Positions 15,191 through 22,156 of a DNA stretch of 22,156 bases are shown piece by piece. This DNA is from Firmicutes bacterium UBA5486. GTDB taxonomy: Bacteria > Bacillota > UBA4882 > UBA10575. The notes below the pieces were generated by a model. The model made no database searches and was not told the DNA's origin. It worked only from the letters and a program-made list of their open reading frames with translations. Location of the stretch: positions 1 through 22,156 of the forward strand of contig DIPO01000081.1 in NCBI GenBank assembly GCA_002427045.1, given 5' to 3'. Position 1 is the stretch's first letter. Each line of letters starts with the position of its first letter. The position numbers and the translations under genes were made by a program.

Positions 15191-15790
15191 TTATTCCTCC
15201 TTAGTTTTCTTTCTTATCAATCTGTTTTCAGTACCATCAATAATCCTTCTAATATTTGAACGATGACGATAAAATGCCAATACACAAGCACCTGCTGTAA
15301 AAAGGAATAAAGCTTTTTCTTGCGGGTAAAAAAGAAGGCAACTAAAAGGAAGGGCAAAAGCTGCCGCTAATGAAGAAAGCGATACATACCCGAAGATTAA
15401 TAAGCAGAGAAACCAAACAGGAGCAATGATCAGGAGAGTCTTAGGGACTAACACTGAAATTACTCCTAAAGAAGTTGCTATTCCCTTCCCTCCCTGAAAT
15501 TTGAATTGTAAAGGCCAATTATGACCGATAATAACCGCCAATCCACATAGAGGAGCAATTTCATCGCCTCCAAGCCAAATTCCAACCATAGTGCCAAAAA
15601 CTCCCTTTAACATATCTCCAGCTAAAACTATTACCCCTGAAATCGGTCCTAATATACGATAAGCATTAGTCGCTCCTGGATTACCGCTTCCTTTTTTTCT
15701 AAGATCTACCCTTAGTAAAGCAGAGATTACTTCCCCGGTTAGAATACCACCTAAAAAATAACTAATAAAAACTGCTAGTATTTTCTGCAT
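15191..15790 (-). CDS. plsY: Acyl-phosphate:glycerol-3-phosphate acyltransferase
   Basis: Multi-spanning membrane enzyme that transfers an acyl group from acyl-phosphate to glycerol-3-phosphate, the first step of phosphatidic acid synthesis. It has 199 residues from the ATG at 15790. Motif 1 is GSGNPGATNAYR (about 36-47) and motif 2 is GHNWPLQFKFQGGKGIATSLGV (about 90-111); five hydrophobic segments are visible. The frame extends 27 codons upstream to 15871, but that part translates a dispersed repeat end and starts within it. AGGGGTG lies about 8 bases before ATG 15790 and the first membrane segment starts right after it. A 316-base gap filled by a repeat separates it from der. Confidence 0.93.
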   Translation of the reverse strand: MQKILAVFISYFLGGILTGEVISALLRVDLRKKGSGNPGATNAYRILGPISGVIVLAGDMLKGVFGTMVGIWLGGDEIAPLCGLAVIIGHNWPLQFKFQGGKGIATSLGVISVLVPKTLLIIAPVWFLCLLIFGYVSLSSLAAAFALPFSCLLFYPQEKALFLFTAGACVLAFYRHRSNIRRIIDGTENRLIRKKTKEE

Positions 15791-15842
15791 TCCATACACC
15801 CCTGCAATATTCTTCTGTTCACTCTTGATCTTTAGTTGATAA

Positions 15843-16099
15843 TTGAGGAAATTGCATAATGCACTCGCCACTCATCACTATTTGCTCGTCTCTCGTGTGA
15901 ATAACGACCTTTGTAAGCTACAAATAAAAGTGCTATTTTTATCCTTTTAATGTCCTTAGTAAAACCGGAATAGACAACTTATTAACTCGGGGAAATTTCC
16001 TAATTTTCCAAATACACTCCTATAATCAGATGTTAGAGAATTTCTAGTAGGCATTCAAAGATTATGGACACATTATAAATCAATTAATTACGCAATTCC
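15843..16099. repeat. Dispersed TIR element, 257-bp copy
   Basis: Ends: TTGAGGAAATTGCATAAT at 15843 and ATCAATTAATTACGCAATTCC finishing at 16099. The right third (TTAGAGAAT-TTCTAGTAGG and onward) aligns with the copy at 12942-13143. The left part holds the complement of the GTGCATTATGCAAT and CGAGAGACGAG pair also seen at 1817-1869. It fills nearly all the gap between der and plsY. No ORF. Confidence 0.7.
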
Positions 16100-16107
16100 G
16101 TACACAT

Positions 16108-17424
16108 TTATCCATCGTTTTTTTTCGACCGTTTTCTAACCAAAAAATGAAGAGGAGAACCAATAAACCCAAAATTCTCCCGGATTCTGTTCTCTAGATA
16201 CCTTTGAAAAGAAAAATGCATTAAAGATGGTTCATTTACCCATAACTGAATCGTAGGCGGTTTAACTTTTACCTGAGTAGCATAGAATACCTTTAACTGT
16301 TTACCTTTACGGGTAGGAGGTTGATGCATAAGAAGTGCTTCACGAAGTACCTCATTTAACATCCGGGTAGAAACTCTTCTGGTATATTCATTAGCTACCG
16401 CAAAAACTTCAGGAATAATCCTACCTACCCTTTGACCTGTTTTTGCTGAAACATAAAGCAGAGGAGCATAATCTACAAATGAGAGTTCTCGCCGAACTTT
16501 TTCCTCAAATTCTTGGGCTGTACGGTTATCTTTCTTTACTAGATCCCATTTGTTTACAAGTATAATTATCGCTTTACCAGCCTCATGAGCGATTCCAGCT
16601 ACTTTTTTATCCTGTTCTGCCAAAAAATCAGTTGCATCCAAAACTACCAACACAACATCGGCTCTTTCTACAGCCCGGATGGCTCTAAGGACACTATAAT
16701 ATTCTACCGCCTCTTCAACTCGGGCTTTTCTTCTGATCCCAGCAGTATCAATTAAGAGATACTCTTGTTCTTCAAAAATAAAAGGAGTATCAATAGCATC
16801 TCTAGTAGTTCCAGGGATGGGACTAACAATTACTCGTTGTTCTCCTAGGATTGCATTGAGCAGCGATGATTTTCCTGAATTAGGCCTTCCAATCAGAGCC
16901 ACCTTGATCGAGTCATCCTCCTCACCATCTTGAACGTGAAACTCTTTAACTACATTGTCTAAAAGGTCACCAATATTTAGACCATGTTCCGCTGAGACTA
17001 GGATAGCCGCTCCAAACCCCAGGGTATAAAAATCACTTTTTAAAGCTACATCATAGCGATCAGCCTTATTACCAACTAAAATCACAGGTTTACTAGTCCG
17101 CCTCAAAATCTGAGCAACCTCCCGATCTAACGGGTGAAGACCCTCTTTTACATCAACTACAAACAAAATCACATCAGCTTCTTCGATTGCTAAATAAGCT
17201 TGAGTATAGACCTCTTGTTTAAGGGGGTCCTGTTCTTTAGTAATTCCACCAGTATCTACAAGAATAAAAGGTTTCTCCAGCCATTGGGCTTCACGATAAA
17301 GACGATCTCTAGTTACCCCAGGAACATCTTTCACAATTGCCAGTCTTTCCCCAATTATTCTATTGAATAAAGTCGACTTTCCTACATTAGGACGGCCAAC
17401 AATTGCCACCACAGGCCTAGACAT
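16108..17424 (-). CDS. der: Ribosome-associated double GTPase Der (EngA)
   Basis: Essential GTPase for assembly of the 50S subunit. It has 438 residues from the ATG at 17424. The first G domain has GRPNVGKST (about 9-17), DTGG and NKAD; the second has GRPNSGKSS (about 178-186), DTAG and NKWD. A C-terminal KH-like domain (about 350-435) ends in a basic tail. The frame could start five codons earlier at TTG (17439), but GGAGG inside that extension lies 8 bases before the ATG and decides the start. An extended -10 box lies 28 bases upstream. It heads the der-plsY-gpsA block, an order common in Firmicutes. Confidence 0.97.
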   Translation of the reverse strand: MSRPVVAIVGRPNVGKSTLFNRIIGERLAIVKDVPGVTRDRLYREAQWLEKPFILVDTGGITKEQDPLKQEVYTQAYLAIEEADVILFVVDVKEGLHPLDREVAQILRRTSKPVILVGNKADRYDVALKSDFYTLGFGAAILVSAEHGLNIGDLLDNVVKEFHVQDGEEDDSIKVALIGRPNSGKSSLLNAILGEQRVIVSPIPGTTRDAIDTPFIFEEQEYLLIDTAGIRRKARVEEAVEYYSVLRAIRAVERADVVLVVLDATDFLAEQDKKVAGIAHEAGKAIIILVNKWDLVKKDNRTAQEFEEKVRRELSFVDYAPLLYVSAKTGQRVGRIIPEVFAVANEYTRRVSTRMLNEVLREALLMHQPPTRKGKQLKVFYATQVKVKPPTIQLWVNEPSLMHFSFQRYLENRIRENFGFIGSPLHFLVRKRSKKNDG

Positions 17425-17452
17425 TATAAATTCCTCCAATCTAAAGAAGCTA

Positions 17453-17461
17453 ATTATAACA
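17453..17461 (-). promoter_or_regulatory. Extended -10 promoter of der
   Basis: The minus strand reads TGTTATAAT, a perfect TGnTATAAT extended -10. No good -35 lies 17 bases upstream, which this class does not need. Transcription would start about 17446, leaving a short leader of about 22 nt before ATG 17424. The surrounding AGAGAAATTGTTATAATT also resembles a decayed end of the dispersed repeat. Confidence 0.55.
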
Positions 17462-17635
17462 ATTTCTCTAATTAATATTTTCCAAAAACTTGAGTCGAGC
17501 CTCCAACAACAAGGTTAGAGATCTTCTCTATAAAATGTAAACGAAAAAGAAAGTCTTTAGTTGCCTTAATTTTGATAACCGGATTTAAGAAAGAAAAAAA
17601 CGGAGACAATAAATTAGAAAGGAGATGTTTAGGAA

Positions 17636-17971
17636 TTGTCCTGGCTAAGAATGATTAGCAGATTGACTACTGTCTCTTTAGTTTTATTATTAATCGGTTA
17701 TCTCCTGCCTGGTTGCTCTGTTCTTCCTTTATCCACTTCTTTTTTAGTTGGATTTACCATTACCAGCTTTGGGTTTCTTAGCGAAATCTTAATCCTAAAA
17801 AGAAAGTCCCTACCTTATACCTACGGTTTGAACAGTTTTGTCATTTCCTTTATCGGATTAACCTTAATTAAACTGTTTCTACCTGATGTAAATATTTCCT
17901 GGTTAGGTCTAGTTTTATCCTCTTTAATTATTGGGCTTGTTGAGCTAATTATTCCAACCACAATTAAATAA
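17636..17971 (+). CDS. Small four-TM membrane protein, function unknown
   Basis: 111-residue hydrophobic protein with four predicted membrane segments (about 10-26, 30-50, 62-80, 87-107) and almost no soluble loops. The start is TTG at 17636, with GAAAGGAG 11 bases upstream; an in-frame ATG five codons later is 26 bases from that site. The topology and size recall phage-holin-IV/YvlD-like or DUF2512 small membrane proteins, but I see no decisive motif. It is divergent from der and converges with dut (23-base gap). Codon use looks normal. That it is a real gene rests on its good ribosome-binding site, its hydrophobic pattern and its fit to the gap. Confidence 0.65.
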   Translation: MSWLRMISRLTTVSLVLLLIGYLLPGCSVLPLSTSFLVGFTITSFGFLSEILILKRKSLPYTYGLNSFVISFIGLTLIKLFLPDVNISWLGLVLSSLIIGLVELIIPTTIK

Positions 17972-17994
17972 ACTCTAATAAAGTAATCTTAGTA

Positions 17995-18447
17995 TTACCT
18001 TTCTCCGGTATGCCCAAAGCCACCTGTTCCTCTATCTGTAGAATCTAGCAGAGCAAAGTTAACCCACTCCAGCCGCGTCACCGGAGAAATAACTAACTGG
18101 GCAATACGATCTCCTCTTCTCACTTTATAATTTTTTTCTCCATGGTTGATTAGAATAACCTTTATTTCACCACGATAATCACTATCAATAGTTCCGGGAG
18201 CATTTAAAACGGTGACCCCATGCTTAGCTGCTAGCCCGCTTCTTGGTCGAACCTGAGCTTCATAGCCTTCCGGGAGTGATATCGCCAAACCCGTAGGAAC
18301 AAGTAAAAAGTCTCCCGAAGCAATAGTAACCTCATCTTCAATTGCTGCCATAAGATCTAATCCCGAAGCTCCTGCAGTCATATACTCCGGTAATGGTAAG
18401 TCTTTTGCATGAGATAGTTTTTTTACTGCAACTTTAATTTTTTCCAT
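17995..18447 (-). CDS. dut: dUTP diphosphatase
   Basis: Trimeric all-beta dUTPase: hydrolyses dUTP to dUMP and pyrophosphate, keeping uracil out of DNA and supplying dTMP synthesis. It has 150 residues from the ATG at 18447. Motif 1 is AGASGLDLMA, motif 2 PRSGLA, motif 3 NAPGTIDSDYRGEIKVIL and motif 4 RGDRIAQLV, while the flexible C-terminal motif 5 RGTGGFGHTG closes the active site. All five are in order. GGAAG lies 9 bases before this ATG; an upstream in-frame TTG at 18453 is too close. It follows the M16 peptidase gene with a repeat-filled gap of about 95 bases. Confidence 0.96.
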   Translation of the reverse strand: MEKIKVAVKKLSHAKDLPLPEYMTAGASGLDLMAAIEDEVTIASGDFLLVPTGLAISLPEGYEAQVRPRSGLAAKHGVTVLNAPGTIDSDYRGEIKVILINHGEKNYKVRRGDRIAQLVISPVTRLEWVNFALLDSTDRGTGGFGHTGER

Positions 18448-18473
18448 AGTCAATCACTTCCATCTTTCTAATT

Positions 18474-18569
18474 TTGAGGAATTGCATAGTTTAGTTTAAG
18501 GTAAATATACAATTCCTTCAATTATCCAAAATAGGATGGATGTCAAAGGTAAGTTTGCAATTCCCTCAA
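18474..18569. repeat. Dispersed TIR element, composite 96-bp copy overlapping a CDS end
   Basis: Left end TTGAGGAATTGCATAGTTTA at 18474; right end GGTAAGTTTGCAATTCCCTCAA finishing at 18569. A further outward end (ATACAATTCCTTCAA, finishing at 18521) lies inside, so this may be a 48-bp element joined to part of a second one. The last 30 bases nearly match the right end of the copy at 9781-9964. Bases 18543-18569 code for the C-terminus of the M16 peptidase. Confidence 0.75.
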
Positions 18570-19808
18570 ATAAAAATCATCTTCCTCTTTAAATGGGCCA
18601 ATTGCGGTTAAAGTTAAAAGTTCTTCTTTAAAAATTGCACGTGAAACGCGAATAAGATCATCTGCCGAAACAGCATTCACCCGTTTTAGTACTTCCTCCG
18701 GAGTAATAAATTCCCCATAAAACAACTCAGATTTAGCTAACCTACTCATCCGATTAGTGGTATTCTCCAGACTGAGCCAGAGATTTCCTTTAACTTGTTC
18801 CTTTGCTCGGTTTAATTCCTCTTCTAAAATTTGGTTTTCTTTTAAATCGTTTATTTCGCTGGATATTATTTTAAGAACCTCGGAAAAATATTTAGGACTG
18901 GTTCCCGCGTAGATTGTAAAAAGTCCGGTATCACGAAAAGTAGCATAATAAGTACCAGTAGAATAGACCAAACCTCTTTCTTCCCTTAACTCTTGAAAAA
19001 GCCTGGATGAAGAACTACCACCTAATATAGTATTAAGAAGTAACAATGTATATCGATCTTCATGCTGCCTAGAAAATCCAGGAACCCCTACACAAAGGTG
19101 GACCTGTTCAGTATCTTTATTACGCAAACAACTTTTCCCTTGAATTTTTAAAGGTATACTTTCCTCAGGGTAGAGCTTTCCTTTAAGTTTAGTCCAAAAC
19201 AGATTACACTCTTTGATAATCTGTTCAAAATCTATATTTCCTGCAATCGCCAGACAAGAATTGGCTGGAGTATAAAAACGCTCCTTATATTGTACCAAAT
19301 CATTACGATTTAAGTTTTTAATAGTTTCAGGAGTCCCAAGGATAGGGTGGCCTAAAGGATGTCCATTTAATATAGTTTGTGTTAAAAGATCAAAGACTAG
19401 TTCATCCGGAGAATCTTCGTATAATTTTATCTCTTCTAAAACAACATTCTTCTCTTTTTCCAAATCTTCCGAGGATAACAAAGAATTTATTACTAAATCG
19501 GCTAAGAGATCAATCCCCAACTGAAAATGTTTATCCAGGATTTTGACATAAAAACACGTATACTCCTTAGTTGTAAAAGCATTTAAATGACCACCTACCG
19601 CATCAATACTCTCAGCAATTTCTCTGGCAGAACGATTGTTTGTTCCTTTGAAGGCCATATGTTCAATTAAATGTGAAATTCCCTGTTCGTGCGGGCTTTC
19701 ATTTCTTGAACCACAAGCCACCCAAAAACCCATGGCAACCGAACGGACATATGGTATATTTTCACAGACTACAGGCAATCCACAATCTAGAATTGTTCGC
19801 TTAAACAT
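18543..19808 (-). CDS. M16-family zinc peptidase (MlpA/mitochondrial-processing-peptidase-like)
   Basis: Pitrilysin-family metallopeptidase, 421 residues. The inverted zinc motif HLIEH is His46-x-x-Glu49-His50, with the distal glutamate in VLEEIKLYEDSPDE near 125. The second half-domain contains the GGSSSSRLFQELREERGLVYS substrate-binding stretch (about 265-285). The length is that of the single-chain bacterial type (Bacillus YmxG/MlpA). The start ATG has TGAGGTG 9 bases upstream. The last eight residues (LRELQTYL) and the stop codon are encoded by the end of a dispersed element, so the natural C-terminus has probably been replaced. MlpA homologues often neighbour dut, as here. Confidence 0.93.
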   Translation of the reverse strand: MFKRTILDCGLPVVCENIPYVRSVAMGFWVACGSRNESPHEQGISHLIEHMAFKGTNNRSAREIAESIDAVGGHLNAFTTKEYTCFYVKILDKHFQLGIDLLADLVINSLLSSEDLEKEKNVVLEEIKLYEDSPDELVFDLLTQTILNGHPLGHPILGTPETIKNLNRNDLVQYKERFYTPANSCLAIAGNIDFEQIIKECNLFWTKLKGKLYPEESIPLKIQGKSCLRNKDTEQVHLCVGVPGFSRQHEDRYTLLLLNTILGGSSSSRLFQELREERGLVYSTGTYYATFRDTGLFTIYAGTSPKYFSEVLKIISSEINDLKENQILEEELNRAKEQVKGNLWLSLENTTNRMSRLAKSELFYGEFITPEEVLKRVNAVSADDLIRVSRAIFKEELLTLTAIGPFKEEDDFYLRELQTYL

Positions 19809-20214
19809 TAATTAAAACACCTCATTGCTTTAAAGTATCTTTAATCCTATTATGAGTACTTCTTTAATGAATAAAACATCTCTTTTCTAAAAGTTTTTAC
19901 CAGGTTTTCTGAATTGACTAAGTTCGTGATGAGCTATAGAATTCCTTTTAAATTATTAAATTGAGGGAATTGCATAATTTAATTTTGAGCGCAATACCAT
20001 TATGGTAATTCCCTCAACTATCTCAAATAATTACTATCATGAGTTGAGCTGTTCTTTATTTAAGCATCTCGAGAGAAAATAAAAGCTTATATTAGAAAGG
20101 GCAAAAGATTGGTAATACCATGCCAGACTGGGGATATATACATAAAGGTATTTCAAGTATTACGTAGAATTTTGCAATATCACAATTTATGTTAACATGA
20201 TGGAGGATCACTAA
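19809..20214. other. Intergenic region upstream of two divergent genes
   Basis: This 406-base gap separates the divergent M16 and GH18 genes and must hold both promoters. Apart from the repeat at 19961-20017 I see no gene. Only weak promoter-like boxes occur. The minus strand has CATAAT about 45 bases before the M16 start. The plus strand has TATATACATAAAGGTA about 80 bases before the GH18 start, which loosely resembles a sporulation-sigma -10. The GH18 site TGGAGG is at about 20201-20206. Confidence 0.4.
19961..20017. repeat. Dispersed TIR element, minimal 57-bp copy
   Basis: The smallest two-ended copy: TTGAGGGAATTGCATAATTT at 19961 opposes ATTATGGTAATTCCCTCAA finishing at 20017, with about 20 bases between. 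The outer TTGAGGGAATT/AATTCCCTCAA pair is perfect over 11 bp. It would form a simple hairpin. This copy gives the clearest view of the terminal repeat. Confidence 0.85.
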
Positions 20215-21504
20215 ATGGAACAAAACATACTTACTACAATCCTCGCACTTATTATATACCTTTCCACCTCTCTGTTTGGTGGAAACAGCAAAGCTGTTGA
20301 TCCTCAGTTTCCTGCAATAAAAGATAATAAAAACTCTCAAAGCAATTCGGTCTTATTACAAACAGCAGTAATCTCCACAGATCTTGTTAATATGCGTACC
20401 GAACCAACTACTAATTCTTCGGTTGTTCGAAAACTGACTAAAGGTTCTGTCATCACCATTAATCAAGAAAAGGATGGATGGTATAAAGTTTCAGATGAAA
20501 ACGGTAATTCCGGCTGGATTGTAACCTGGGCAGCTAAGCCTACTTATTTTGCTAAACCTTCAACAACTAATCGGAAAGAAGTTTTAGGTTACTATGCCGA
20601 AAGCTATAAGGGCGATCCCAGGGCACTACAGTCTTTCGCCGGCAATACTGATAAGATTACTCACATTGCGCCTTTTCTTTACCGGGTCGATAAAAACGGA
20701 AATATTTTAGGGCAGAATAAAACCCAACTAACCCAGGCTGCCAATGCTAAAGGAATTAAAGTATTAGCAGTAGTTACTAATATTAATTCCTCTAATTTCA
20801 GCAAAGAAGTAATTAGTACTATGCTAAGAAATAAATCGGCCAGAAGTAGAACAATCAGTAAAATTCTTCGTCTAATCAAAGAAGAAGGATATTCCGGTGT
20901 TAATATTGATTTTGAAGGTGTCCCTTCGCGAGACCGTCCCTATCTGACAGCATTTTTCCGAGAACTAGCATCAGTCTTACATTCTCATGATTATTTAGTA
21001 ACCGCTGCTCTTCCTGCCAAAACAGCAACCGAGGAATGGTCATCCTGGTCAGGAGCTTACGATTATCAAGCAATAGCCCCTTACCTTGACATGGGAGTAG
21101 TTATGACTTATGACCAGCACTATGCTAAAGGTCCAGCAGGCCCAGTAGCTTCTCAAGAATGGGTTGAAAATGTTCTCCGTTATTCCCTTCGGTATTTCCC
21201 ACCACAAAAATTGGTAATGGGAATAGCAGCTTATGGATATGTTTGGAACAATCGAACAGGTAAAGCCTTAAATTACCCGGCAATCGAGTCCTTGATTAAC
21301 CAATATAAGGTAACCCCCAAATGGCATGATCATTACCAAACCCCTTATTTTACTTACACAAAATCCGGAGTAAAACATGAGGTCTGGTATGAAAATCGCT
21401 ATAGTACTGCCGCCAAGATGAAACTAGTAAACAAGTATAATCTCCGAGGCGTTGCTATTTGGCGTCTAGGATATGAAGACCCAGGAATTTGGGAAGTTTT
21501 TTAA
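20215..21504 (+). CDS. SH3b-GH18 glycosidase (SleL/YaaH-like)
   Basis: Exported glycoside hydrolase, 429 residues. Signal peptide or anchor at 5-24, then a bacterial SH3 domain (about 50-104, with VNMRTEPTTNSSVV and GWYKVSDENGNSGWIV) for cell-wall binding. The GH18 barrel runs about 118-429. The family motif is GVNIDFEG with Asp232 and the catalytic Glu234; the first acidic position of the classic DxxDxDxE pattern is not kept. ALPAKTA, MTYDQHY and the closing GVAIWRLGYED are typical of spore-type N-acetylglucosaminidases such as SleL/YaaH and YdhD. In a spore former this suggests a role in the cortex or cell wall, with SH3b replacing the usual LysM. GGAGG lies 8 bases before the ATG. The substrate could also be a glucan or chitin; a strong terminator follows. 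Confidence 0.85.
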   Translation: MEQNILTTILALIIYLSTSLFGGNSKAVDPQFPAIKDNKNSQSNSVLLQTAVISTDLVNMRTEPTTNSSVVRKLTKGSVITINQEKDGWYKVSDENGNSGWIVTWAAKPTYFAKPSTTNRKEVLGYYAESYKGDPRALQSFAGNTDKITHIAPFLYRVDKNGNILGQNKTQLTQAANAKGIKVLAVVTNINSSNFSKEVISTMLRNKSARSRTISKILRLIKEEGYSGVNIDFEGVPSRDRPYLTAFFRELASVLHSHDYLVTAALPAKTATEEWSSWSGAYDYQAIAPYLDMGVVMTYDQHYAKGPAGPVASQEWVENVLRYSLRYFPPQKLVMGIAAYGYVWNNRTGKALNYPAIESLINQYKVTPKWHDHYQTPYFTYTKSGVKHEVWYENRYSTAAKMKLVNKYNLRGVAIWRLGYEDPGIWEVF

Positions 21505-21548
21505 TAGTAGAAACCATCGTAAATTTGATTATAGCATAAAAAGCAAAA

Positions 21549-21586
21549 AAAGGAGAGACCTTTACATTCGGAAGGGACTCTCCTTT
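21549..21586. terminator. Bidirectional terminator
   Basis: AAAGGAGAG (about 21549-21557) pairs with CTCTCCTTT (21578-21586), with further partial pairing inside. On the minus strand the stem runs into T7, a strong terminator for the 141-residue protein gene; on the plus strand the tail is GTTATTT, weaker but useful for the GH18 gene. Confidence 0.8.
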
Positions 21587-21638
21587 GTTATTTAGGGAGC
21601 AATAATCAATAGTGAGAGTTTAAATAAACATATTAAAC

Positions 21639-22064
21639 TCATTTAAAAACTTTATTAGCCCCTTTTAATAACCCAAAAACAATTAATATTCCCACGATAA
21701 TTGCTAAATATGGAATATAAATTTCTATGTTAGCTCCACCTTGTTGGCCCAAGGTTTTCCCAAGCTTAGCTGTAACCGGAAAATTATACTGCTCCAAAAG
21801 GGGTAATGAACCCAAAAGCACACCAATCGTAGTAAGCCAGATTTGCCTTTTATCCTTTAATAATATAGCAAGGAAAAAAGTAATTAATAAGGTAAAAAGG
21901 TAAGTTGTCAACCACCCCTGGTCAAAATGAATTCTATTACCATTAATAGTAATGGTATCTGTTGCTTTTTTTATAAAGGGATTAAGTAGGAAAAACACTG
22001 AAATTACTGAAAATGCGTTAAATAAAATAGTATTTACGTTTGCCCGAAATTTTGCATCACTCAT
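21639..22064 (-). CDS. Four-TM membrane protein, function unknown
   Basis: 141 residues, with four predicted membrane segments: about 11-31, 51-67, 75-91 and 117-135. A polar loop of about 25 residues between segments 3 and 4 contains KLGKTLGQQGGANIE. Short basic tails are at both ends. I do not recognise the family. The gene has an excellent site, AAGGAGG, 8 bases before the ATG, and its own terminator, so it is surely translated. It converges with the GH18 gene and is the last gene in the window; its promoter side continues to the right edge. Confidence 0.75.
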   Translation of the reverse strand: MSDAKFRANVNTILFNAFSVISVFFLLNPFIKKATDTITINGNRIHFDQGWLTTYLFTLLITFFLAILLKDKRQIWLTTIGVLLGSLPLLEQYNFPVTAKLGKTLGQQGGANIEIYIPYLAIIVGILIVFGLLKGANKVFK

Positions 22065-22156
22065 AAATAATACCTCCTTTTTTTACTATTAGTAATTCGC
22101 CAAAAACAATAATATACCTTTTTTACGCAAAATTCTACCTAGAAAATAGCCCTAGT

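Noticed and set aside
12942..16099. CRISPR-like array from recurring repeats
   Set aside because: Copies are kilobases apart, vary in size and have inverted ends; there is no regular spacing, spacer set or cas gene.
7476..20017. IS elements proper
   Set aside because: Paired ends are present, but none of the copies encodes a transposase or exceeds about 260 bp.
20139..20150. Sigma-K-like -10 (CATAAAGGTA) before the GH18 gene
   Set aside because: The spacing inside the box is off by one and no convincing -35 is present; too weak to list as a promoter.
20092..20340. Minus-strand ORF of 82 codons overlapping the GH18 start
   Set aside because: It overlaps a clear gene in antisense, has no good ribosome-binding site and its composition is not protein-like.

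Overview
The window looks like a piece of chromosome from a low-GC, endospore-forming member of the Bacillota. The evidence is a full-length SpoIVA, a Firmicutes-type 6S RNA, HemZ, strong AGGAGG-type ribosome-binding sites, frequent TTG starts, and two gene orders familiar from Clostridia-like genomes: MBL hydrolase-hemZ-hisS-aspS and der-plsY-gpsA-spoIVA-hup. No phage, plasmid, IS transposase, CRISPR array, tRNA or rRNA was seen. Nothing here fixes the genus.

Layout. Most genes read leftward (minus strand). At the left end a small PspC-domain membrane protein (plus) converges on a metal-dependent amidohydrolase across a hairpin terminator. Next, in transcription order from right to left, come: MBL hydrolase, hemZ, a membrane-anchored PrsA/SurA-type foldase with C-terminal TPR-like repeats, hisS, aspS, 6S RNA, 5-formyl-THF cyclo-ligase and the amidohydrolase. 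The middle block has signal peptidase I, HU and spoIVA, each of the last two with a clear terminator. It is preceded by an exported CBM9-like protein carrying a CxxCH motif, then gpsA, plsY and der. The right part holds a small plus-strand membrane protein, dut, an M16 zinc peptidase, a plus-strand SH3b-GH18 glycosidase and an unknown four-TM protein.

How the genes fit together. The content is mainly housekeeping: tRNA charging, heme and folate metabolism, protein export and folding, phospholipid synthesis (GpsA makes glycerol-3-phosphate, PlsY acylates it), ribosome assembly (Der), nucleoid (HU) and nucleotide-pool sanitation (Dut). A sporulation layer is added: SpoIVA, perhaps the GH18 enzyme, perhaps the CBM9-like protein.

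The most unusual signal lies between the genes. A dispersed family of AT-rich inverted-repeat elements has ends close to TTGAGGGAATTGCATAATT. At least seven copies have two recognisable ends (about 57 to 257 bp), and there are further single ends. They sit in almost every larger intergenic gap, including the predicted leaders of the foldase gene and of spoIVA. One copy supplies the last eight codons and the stop of the M16 peptidase gene. Several copies are nested fold-backs and should form long hairpins in RNA. No ORF lies inside them, so they resemble a MITE or structured-RNA family of unknown origin.
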